From Deltaproteobacteria bacterium (GTDB lineage: Bacteria; Desulfobacterota; Binatia; Binatales; Binataceae): a DNA stretch of 5,465 nucleotides. The notes under the pieces are model-generated. The model ran no database searches, was not told the origin of the DNA, and saw nothing but the letters and a program-made list of their open reading frames with translations. Within the stretch, counting starts at the first letter, position 1. Each line of letters starts with the position of its first letter. Position numbers and translations under genes: made by a program. Location of the stretch: contig DAHZDR010000096.1 in NCBI GenBank assembly GCA_027403435.1, positions 1 through 5,465 of the forward strand, in the 5' to 3' direction. Shown piece by piece: positions 1 to 4,544 of this stretch.

Positions 1-16
1 GTTCGTCAGACCCGGT

Positions 17-92
17 GGGCAGGTAGCTCAGTCGGTAGAGCAGAATACTGAAAATCTTCGTGTCGAGTGTTCGATTCACTCCCTGCCCACCA
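17..92 (+). tRNA. tRNA-Phe (anticodon GAA)
   Basis: The sequence folds as a full 76-nt cloverleaf. The acceptor stem GGGCAGG (17-23) pairs perfectly with CCTGCCC (82-88), followed by discriminator A89 and an encoded CCA (90-92). The D stem is GCTC/GAGC (26-29/38-41) around an AGTCGGTA loop. The anticodon loop CTGAAAA (48-54) carries anticodon GAA at 50-52, which reads UUC/UUU (Phe). The T arm is GAGTG-TTCGATT-CACTC (65-81). The anticodon stem GAATA/TCTTC has one T.C mismatch (46 with 56, canonical pair 30:40). The acceptor helix can extend 3 bp into the 5' leader (14-16 with 89-91). The promoter would lie mostly left of the window. I see no attachment-site duplication or integrase beside it. 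Confidence 0.97.
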
Positions 93-241
93 AATCCTCC
101 GCCGTAAAATTCCCAAGCCACGCTAACGGCGCGGACACCTAAACCGCCGGGTTGCGCGCTCCGTTGCGCAAAACAAAACGGACCGCGCCGCCGGCCGGCT
201 AGCCTCGCGCGGAAAAGCGCCGCGATCACGCCAGCCCCGCG
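93..241. other. Gene-free spacer between tRNA-Phe and the HAD gene
   Basis: No coding signal is visible in this 149-bp stretch. It holds two modest inverted repeats: TTGCGC (152-157) with GCGCAA (166-171), and CGCGG (208-212) with CCGCG (220-224). The second lies just past the stop codon of the minus-strand HAD gene and could help end its transcript. On the minus strand a T-rich run (TTTTGTTTT, 171-179 read in reverse) follows about 30 nt further on. This is not a clean intrinsic terminator. Confidence 0.5.
205..225 (-). terminator. Weak stem-loop downstream of the HAD gene
   Basis: TCGCG (205-209) pairs with CGCGA (221-225) around an 11-nt loop, starting 16 nt after the stop codon of the minus-strand HAD gene. 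A T-rich stretch lies about 30 nt further downstream rather than directly after the stem. It is therefore at best an atypical terminator, and in DNA this GC-rich such short stems arise by chance. Confidence 0.2.
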
Positions 242-913
242 TTAGCCGCGCGCGAGCGCCGCGAGATCCATTTCCAGCAGCGCGCCGATCCGCTCGATGC
301 TCACATCGGGCGCCGGATATTTCGCGACTTCGGCTTGATCCAGCGCATAATGGCCCTGGCGGGGGAAAACCGTGGTCACGCGCGATCCCAGAATCTTTTT
401 CACCGCTGTGAGAATCCGCGCCTTGTCGTCGATAAATACGTAGTGATCGGCGGGATAGCGCGCCGTAATATCGTCGATTTCCTGTTCCTTATGAATATAA
501 ATGAGCGCGTTGCCGTTGAAGGCGTCGTGCAATCCCGACCTGCGTACTTTTAGCGGCTGAAAGACCACGTCGCCGTCGGACACGATCGCCAGCTCGCCAA
601 ACTCGCGGCAGGCTTCAACCACGTCGAGCGAGTTGGGATAGAGCCGATTGGCGAACGGATAGTTGATCAGAAAATCGCTGACCGCCAGAATCCGAAAGTC
701 GCGCGGATTGCGCACCCGATAGCGCTGCAACGCGCCAAGATAGTCGGCATAGCCGAGTTCCGCCCGCAATTCCTCAAAAAGCTCCCAATATTGACGGTTC
801 GACTCGGCGCCGACGTCGTGCTCCAGATGGCGCATCAGATCCGCCTGCACGTGATCGTTATCGACCAGCGTGTTATCGACATCGAACAGGAACGCCGTCT
901 TCGTGGATGCCAT
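242..913 (-). CDS. HAD-superfamily hydrolase
   Basis: A 223-residue cytoplasmic protein with all four HAD motifs visible. Motif I is FDVDNT, with nucleophile D11 and acid/base D13. Motif II is VSDGD with S112. The motif III lysine is probably K142 in IHKEQ. Motif IV is FIDDK with D162/D163. Residues about 18-90 between motifs I and II form an alpha-helical cap of the C1 type. The family transfers phosphoryl groups through a phospho-aspartate and needs Mg2+; most members are small-molecule phosphatases, and the substrate here cannot be read from sequence. The ATG is well supported by AGGAGAG 7 nt upstream (921-927, complement). The gene is transcribed away from the nitroreductase gene. A good -35/-10 pair lies about 55-80 bp upstream. 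Length is normal for the family and nothing is broken. Confidence 0.9.
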   Translation of the reverse strand: MASTKTAFLFDVDNTLVDNDHVQADLMRHLEHDVGAESNRQYWELFEELRAELGYADYLGALQRYRVRNPRDFRILAVSDFLINYPFANRLYPNSLDVVEACREFGELAIVSDGDVVFQPLKVRRSGLHDAFNGNALIYIHKEQEIDDITARYPADHYVFIDDKARILTAVKKILGSRVTTVFPRQGHYALDQAEVAKYPAPDVSIERIGALLEMDLAALARG

Positions 914-920
914 CGATTAA

Positions 921-927
921 CTCTCCT
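921..927 (-). promoter_or_regulatory. Ribosome binding site of the HAD gene
   Basis: On the minus strand AGGAGAG ends 7 nt before the ATG at 913. This is a near-ideal Shine-Dalgarno site and fixes that start codon. Confidence 0.8.
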
Positions 928-967
928 GAAGCGATCGCGCCATGCGTCGCGAATTCAAGCCTACTGG

Positions 968-996
968 ATTATCGGCGGATGGCGCGAGACAGTAAA
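968..996 (-). promoter_or_regulatory. Predicted sigma70-type promoter for the HAD gene
   Basis: On the minus strand TTTACT (991-996) is separated by exactly 17 nt from GATAAT (968-973). This matches the TTGACA/TATAAT consensus at 4 of 6 and 5 of 6 positions. Initiation would fall near 961, giving a leader of about 48 nt that includes the AGGAGAG site. The pair sits in the divergent intergenic region, where a promoter is expected. It is a by-eye prediction. Confidence 0.45.
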
Positions 997-1039
997 CGCG
1001 CGCGCCCCGCCGGATACGTTTGTTGCGCTCTCGCGATTC

Positions 1040-1069
1040 TTGGTAGCTTGCGCTTGCGGCCGGTTATGC
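1040..1069 (+). promoter_or_regulatory. Weak promoter-like pair for the nitroreductase gene
   Basis: TTGGTA (1040-1045) and TTATGC (1064-1069) are separated by 18 nt and lie about 40-70 bp upstream of the nitroreductase ATG. The -35 box is a partial match and the -10 box is poor. A promoter for the plus-strand genes must lie somewhere in 914-1110, but this one is only a candidate. Confidence 0.2.
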
Positions 1070-1098
1070 GGCCCGTCCAACAGCGTTGCGCGAGGCGC

Positions 1099-1104
1099 GG
1101 AGGG
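1099..1104 (+). promoter_or_regulatory. Ribosome binding site deciding the nitroreductase start
   Basis: GGAGGG ends 6 nt before the ATG at 1111. It selects this ATG over the upstream in-frame ATG at 907. That longer reading would run through the HAD gene's start and the divergent promoter region and would add 68 residues not typical of the family. Confidence 0.8.
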
Positions 1105-1110
1105 ACCATC

Positions 1111-1752
1111 ATGGCGGATGAAATCGGACTGTTCGAAGCGATGCATACGATGCGCGCGATGCGCCGGCTGAAGCCCGACCCGGTGCCGGACGCCTTGATA
1201 CGCCGCATTATCGAAGCCGGCCTATGCGCGCCTTCGGGCGGCGACGTTCAGCATTGGCGTTTCGTGGTGGTGAAGGATCCGGAAATCAAAAGTAAAATCC
1301 AGGTTCCCTACCGGCGCGCCCTCGACCGTCTGCTGCCGCGTTATCAGGCCGCCCCGCCGCCGCCCGGAAAAACCGAGGCGCAAAAGCTCCGGATGCTCGC
1401 GGCGGTGGAGCACCTGACCAACCATCTGCATGAAGCGCCGGTTTTAATCGTATGCTGCCTGGTGGGCGATTTCGCCAAATCGGTCGGACTCGAAAAAATG
1501 TCCGGCGCGTCGATCTATACCGCCGTGCAAAACATGCTGCTGGCGGCGCGCGCGCTCGGACTCGGCGCCACTCTCACCACGCGCCATCTGCTGTATGAAA
1601 AGGAAGTGAACGAGGCGCTCGGATTACCCGAAAACGCCGAATCGTTCGCCGTGATTCCGATCGGCTATCCGTTGGGACGGTTCGGGCCGGTCACGCGCGA
1701 GCCGGTCGCCAAGGTGGCTTTTCTCGATCGCTGGGGTAATCGCTGGGACTAA
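1111..1752 (+). CDS. Nitroreductase-family FMN oxidoreductase
   Basis: A 213-residue cytoplasmic protein of the NADH-oxidase/nitroreductase fold. The N-terminal flavin-phosphate signature is RAMRRLKPDPVP (R15, R18/R19). It is followed by APSGGDVQHWRFVVV (40-54), the usual APSGGNxQPW flavin-contact segment, with Asp45 where Asn is normal and His48 where Pro is normal. The second conserved block, SIYTAVQNMLLAARALGLGA (134-153), forms the dimer and flavin core. IPIGYP (182-187) precedes a family-typical C-terminus. These enzymes are usually FMN-dependent homodimers reducing nitroaromatics, quinones or other electrophiles with NAD(P)H; the physiological substrate here is unknown. Start chosen from GGAGGG 6 nt upstream. 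The FAD oxidoreductase gene follows on the same strand with no evident terminator, so co-transcription is plausible. Confidence 0.9.
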   Translation: MADEIGLFEAMHTMRAMRRLKPDPVPDALIRRIIEAGLCAPSGGDVQHWRFVVVKDPEIKSKIQVPYRRALDRLLPRYQAAPPPPGKTEAQKLRMLAAVEHLTNHLHEAPVLIVCCLVGDFAKSVGLEKMSGASIYTAVQNMLLAARALGLGATLTTRHLLYEKEVNEALGLPENAESFAVIPIGYPLGRFGPVTREPVAKVAFLDRWGNRWD

Positions 1753-1848
1753 TCCGCGCGACGCCAACCACGCGCGTTCGCGGCGCCGCAATGGTCCCGC
1801 CATACGGGTTTCGCGTTTACGCGGCGCGCCTGAATGATGGAAATCGGC

Positions 1849-3078
1849 ATGACGGATAGTGGCGCCGTCCGGCAACGCCACGGCGTCGCAATTATCGGCG
1901 CCGGCGTAATCGGCAGCGCGCTGGCGATGGCGTTGGGCGAACGCGGCGTCCGCGTCGCGCTGATCGATCTCGATTTAAGCGGCCGTCTCAGTTCCAGCGA
2001 ACGCAACGCCGGCGGCGTCCGCGCCACCTGGTGGCAGCCGGTCAATATCGCGCTGAGCCGCGAATCGATTCGCTATTACGAATCGATTCGCGCCGAAATC
2101 GGCTTCCGGCAAAATGGCTATCTGATTCTCTACGACGACGCCCGCTGGGCCGAGGCGCTGCGGATGCTGCCGATGCAGCGCGACCTCGACCATCCGATCG
2201 AAGCGTTGACGCCGCGCGCGGTCGCCAAGCGGGTTCCCGAAATCGACCATCTGGACGGAATCGCGGGCGCGACCTTTTCCGCCGGCGACGGCCTGATCAA
2301 TGCGAACCTGCTGAAGGCCCATTATCGCGCAAAGGCGCGCGCGGCCGGCGCCGAATTTATCGACCGCGCGTTCGTTCATGCGATCGAGGCCGGCGCGAGC
2401 GAGGCGCGGCTGTTCTGCTGGCGGGCGGACGCGCCGCTCGCCGACGCGCAAGCCGCGCGGATGCTCACGCAGGACGACGCGGGCGAACCGGCGCTGGGCC
2501 GCATGCTCGAAATCAGCGCCGACGCGGTGGCGATCACGGCCGGCGCATGGGCGCCGAACGTGCTCAAGCTAATCGGCCTGGACAGTCCGACCGAAGCGGT
2601 GCGCCGCCAGCTCTGCGTGGTCGCCAGCCGCACCGTCACGCTCGAACGTTACGGCATGATTTTCGATTCATCGGGCGTCTATTTTCACAACGACGGTCCC
2701 TATATTCTGGCCGGCTATTCGCCGCCCGAAGAACCCGCCGCCTACAGCTTCAGATTCGACGGCGAAGCATTTTTTACCGGCGAAATCTGGCCGCGAATGT
2801 ACGCGCGGGCAAGCTGCTTCGAGCGGCTGCGGTTGATCACGGGATGGGCCGGGCTGTACGAAATGACTCCCGACCGCACCGGCATACTCGGCCAGGTCCT
2901 GCCGCGAGTCTTCGAAGCGCATTCGTTCAGCGCCCACGGCGTGATGCAATCCTACGCGGCCGGCCAGGCCCTGGCCGACCTGATCGTGACCGGAGCGTTG
3001 CGCAATCCCGAGGTGCGCGCGCTCGACCGTGGCCGTTTCGCCGCCGGCAAGCTGGTGTACGAAGAGCTGCACTGGTGA
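1849..3078 (+). CDS. FAD-dependent oxidoreductase, DAO family (FOXRED1/sarcosine oxidase beta-like)
   Basis: A 409-residue flavoprotein (numbered from the ATG at 1849). It opens with a Rossmann dinucleotide-binding segment, VAIIGAGVIGSAL, with GxGxxG at G17/G19/G22 and an acidic end of beta-2 (D40/D42). NAGGVR (53-58) matches the GG-R flavin loop of FOXRED1 and SoxB-like enzymes. Later come SSGVYFHN (274-281), ITGWAGLYEMTPDRTGILG (330-348) and FSAHGVMQ (360-367), the usual C-terminal FAD/substrate segment. DAO enzymes oxidise amines, N-methyl amino acids or hydroxy acids; which one is not decidable here. An extra loop rich in Ala, Asp and Arg occupies about 185-220. Start choice is uncertain: GGA lies 7 nt upstream of 1849, while the in-frame ATGs at 1834 and 1837 have no Shine-Dalgarno. 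Probably cytoplasmic, as there is no signal peptide. Confidence 0.88.
   Translation: MTDSGAVRQRHGVAIIGAGVIGSALAMALGERGVRVALIDLDLSGRLSSSERNAGGVRATWWQPVNIALSRESIRYYESIRAEIGFRQNGYLILYDDARWAEALRMLPMQRDLDHPIEALTPRAVAKRVPEIDHLDGIAGATFSAGDGLINANLLKAHYRAKARAAGAEFIDRAFVHAIEAGASEARLFCWRADAPLADAQAARMLTQDDAGEPALGRMLEISADAVAITAGAWAPNVLKLIGLDSPTEAVRRQLCVVASRTVTLERYGMIFDSSGVYFHNDGPYILAGYSPPEEPAAYSFRFDGEAFFTGEIWPRMYARASCFERLRLITGWAGLYEMTPDRTGILGQVLPRVFEAHSFSAHGVMQSYAAGQALADLIVTGALRNPEVRALDRGRFAAGKLVYEELHW
2060..2090. repeat. Twin 12-bp palindromes within the oxidase gene
   Basis: CGAATCGATTCG occurs at 2061-2072 and again at 2079-2090, separated by 6 bp. The first copy extends to a 14-bp palindrome (2060-2073). 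They encode the ESIR-YY-ESIR repeat of the protein, using identical codons for both ESIR units. This is most simply a coding by-product of that helix repeat. Confidence 0.85.
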
Positions 3079-3109
3079 TCGCTCGCCGCGGCCCGGAACA
3101 GGCCGCCAG

Positions 3110-3126
3110 CGGCGCGCAAAGCGCCG
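3110..3126. repeat. GC-rich stem-loop after the oxidase gene
   Basis: CGGCGC (3110-3115) pairs with GCGCCG (3121-3126) around GCAAA, 32 nt after the oxidase stop, followed by only three T residues (GTTTG). It resembles a weak plus-strand terminator without a proper U-tract. Confidence 0.3.
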
Positions 3127-3133
3127 GTTTGAA

Positions 3134-3175
3134 CGCGCCGGACCTCCAGCACGATGGCCGGGACGATCCGGCGCG
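3134..3175. terminator. Inverted repeat between convergent genes, possible transcription end
   Basis: CGCGCCGGA (3134-3142) and TCCGGCGCG (3167-3175) form a perfect 9-bp inverted repeat with a 24-nt spacer. It lies between two genes that face each other and begins 6 nt past the amidohydrolase stop. The position suits a shared transcript end, but no T-run flanks it on either strand. The call is therefore positional. Confidence 0.3.
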
Positions 3176-3180
3176 GCCGA

Positions 3181-4293
3181 TCAATCCAGCCGATAAACCC
3201 GCGCCGCCGTATCGTGGACTATTTTGCGGCGCTGCTCGTCGGGCAAGGCGCCGAAGCGCTTGGCCACAATTTCCCGCGATCGGGGAAAGGTCGCCGCCGT
3301 ATGCGGATAATCCGACGACCACATCACGTTGTCCGGGCCATAGCGGGCGAGCGAATCGACGAAGACCGGGTCGGCGATAAAAGTCGCGTAAACCTGGCGC
3401 TTGATATAGTCGCTCGCGCGCATCGGCAGCTTCATCCCGCCGACCGCGCCCAGCCGGTTTTGGACGGTATCGAGCCGGTACATGAAATAGGGCATCCAGC
3501 CGACGTCGTTTTCGGCCGAAACGATGCGCAGGCCGGGAAATTTTTCGAGCACCCCGCCATAGACCAGCACCGCCAGCGACCGTTCAATCTGATGATGCAG
3601 ATTGGCGAGCGCCAGCAAAAAACCGCGCCCCGCTCCGGGATTTGCGCCGACGCCCTGACGCGCGGTCAAAATATGCAGCGACAGCGGCAGATCGAGGTTT
3701 TGCGCGGCGGCCCAGAATGGTTCGTAGTCGGGATGGTCGTAGGGGCGGTTGTCCGGCGCTTCCGCCCAGATCATCGCGCCGCGCATCCCGAGCCTGGCGA
3801 TCCGCTCGAGTTCCGCAACCGCCCGCGGAATGTCCTCGAGCGTGATCAGGCCGAGCGGAACCAGCCGCTTCAGGTCGTGTTGGCAATATTCGACCGCCCA
3901 ATCGTTGAACGCGCGAAAGCAGGCGGCGCGCAACTCTCCGTCTTCCAGTCCGAACAGCGGCATCCCCATCGAGGTGTAGATAACCTCGGCGGCGACGCCG
4001 TCGCGATCCTGGTCCTTGATTCGCCAGGCGGGATCCCAGACGCTTTTGGGCGCCGCGTCGAAGCCGCGCTTATTATGCTCGGGCAATTCCGCCGCCGGCA
4101 CGCCGGCGCCGAAGAATCCCGCCACGGCCATCGGCGTAATATTCTCGCATACGAAGAATTCGCCCTCGCGCCCTTTGAGGTTCTTGACCGTATGCGGCGC
4201 GTGATCGCGAAAGCGCCGGTCGATACGCTCGGCCCACATCGTGGGCGGCTCGACGAAATGCGAATCGGCTGAAATCAGGCGATAGTCAGACAT
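3181..4293 (-). CDS. Amidohydrolase family protein (Amidohydro_2, ACMSD-like TIM barrel)
   Basis: A 370-residue metal-dependent enzyme of the amidohydrolase-2 group, which includes ACMSD-type decarboxylases and lactone or amide hydrolases. ISADSHFVEPPTMW (7-20) supplies D10 and H12 in place of the HxH pair; the D-x-H-x-x-E-P form is common in this branch. H207 in LPLSLHIL and D328 in WSSDYPH complete the expected metal or catalytic set. VWDPAWRIKDQDRDGVAAEV (85-104) is the helix and strand typical of these proteins. Start ATG at 4293 is supported by GGAGGG 6 nt upstream. No signal peptide, so cytoplasmic. It converges on the FAD oxidoreductase gene with a 102-bp gap. The substrate is unknown; decarboxylation or hydrolysis of a cyclic or aromatic acid is the family expectation. 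Confidence 0.92.
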   Translation of the reverse strand: MSDYRLISADSHFVEPPTMWAERIDRRFRDHAPHTVKNLKGREGEFFVCENITPMAVAGFFGAGVPAAELPEHNKRGFDAAPKSVWDPAWRIKDQDRDGVAAEVIYTSMGMPLFGLEDGELRAACFRAFNDWAVEYCQHDLKRLVPLGLITLEDIPRAVAELERIARLGMRGAMIWAEAPDNRPYDHPDYEPFWAAAQNLDLPLSLHILTARQGVGANPGAGRGFLLALANLHHQIERSLAVLVYGGVLEKFPGLRIVSAENDVGWMPYFMYRLDTVQNRLGAVGGMKLPMRASDYIKRQVYATFIADPVFVDSLARYGPDNVMWSSDYPHTAATFPRSREIVAKRFGALPDEQRRKIVHDTAARVYRLD

Positions 4294-4299
4294 TTGCGG

Positions 4300-4305
4300 C
4301 CCTCC
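4300..4305 (-). promoter_or_regulatory. Ribosome binding site of the amidohydrolase gene
   Basis: GGAGGG on the minus strand lies 6 nt before the ATG at 4293. It is a strong Shine-Dalgarno site that fixes the start. Confidence 0.8.
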
Positions 4306-4389
4306 GTGATAGTTCGCGCGCGCGGATGCGCGAGTCGCGACTGACGACGACGGCGCGCCGGACCAAACCTTCCAACCAGCGGCGCCGGA

Positions 4390-4407
4390 AATCGTCGGTT
4401 GACGATT
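4390..4407. promoter_or_regulatory. Perfect inverted repeat, candidate operator
   Basis: AATCGTC (4390-4396) and GACGATT (4401-4407) are perfect inverted repeats around GGTT. On the minus strand the element begins 5 nt after the candidate -10 box of the amidohydrolase promoter, so it would cover the start of transcription. That is a classic repressor position. It could alternatively form a short 5'-leader hairpin. No regulator gene is in the window. Confidence 0.35.
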
Positions 4408-4412
4408 CGCGA

Positions 4413-4441
4413 GTATTAGCGCGCGCCGGATTCACGCGCAA
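4413..4441 (-). promoter_or_regulatory. Predicted promoter for the amidohydrolase gene
   Basis: On the minus strand TTGCGC (4436-4441) is followed after exactly 17 nt by TAATAC (4413-4418). The spacing is ideal, while both boxes are partial matches. Initiation near 4406 would give a leader of about 113 nt, with the strong Shine-Dalgarno at its end. By-eye prediction. Confidence 0.3.
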
Positions 4442-4503
4442 ACGCTTCTAAAGATGGCGTCGTATCGGCGCGGGACGCCGCGTCCTTGATTCGCCAATCC
4501 CCG

Positions 4504-4530
4504 CGGCCGCGCCGCGCCAGCCCGCGGCCG
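4504..4530. repeat. GC-rich stem-loop downstream of the beta-helix gene
   Basis: CGGCCGCG (4504-4511) and CGCGGCCG (4523-4530) form a perfect 8-bp inverted repeat with an 11-nt loop. It begins about 14 nt beyond the stop of the minus-strand beta-helix gene. The position fits a transcript-end structure, but no T-run follows on the minus strand, so it is not a canonical intrinsic terminator. CCGCGGCCG is also directly repeated at 4501-4509 and 4522-4530. Confidence 0.35.
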
Positions 4531-4544
4531 GTCCGGCGGCGCCT

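Noticed and set aside
152..171. TTGCGC/GCGCAA inverted repeat as a terminator for the tRNA
   Set aside because: On the plus strand it is followed by A-rich rather than T-rich sequence, and the loop is large for a 6-bp stem.
1..241. tRNA-Phe as an integration site with a mobile element beside it
   Set aside because: No repeat of the tRNA 3' end, integrase or mobility gene is seen in the window. The flanking genes look like ordinary chromosomal ones.
907..1110. N-terminal extension of the nitroreductase from the in-frame ATG at 907
   Set aside because: It overlaps the HAD start codon and the divergent promoter region, is not nitroreductase-like, and the GGAGGG site points to the ATG at 1111.
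2031..3380. Long plus-strand open frame (449 codons) overlapping the FAD oxidoreductase
   Set aside because: It is an extremely Arg-rich out-of-frame reading, extends across the convergent gene end, and shows no domain.
3154..4272. Long plus-strand open frame (372 codons) opposite the amidohydrolase
   Set aside because: The minus-strand protein has clear family motifs and a strong ribosome site. The opposite frame is Arg/His/Pro-rich with no recognisable domain, as expected for the complement of a GC-rich gene.
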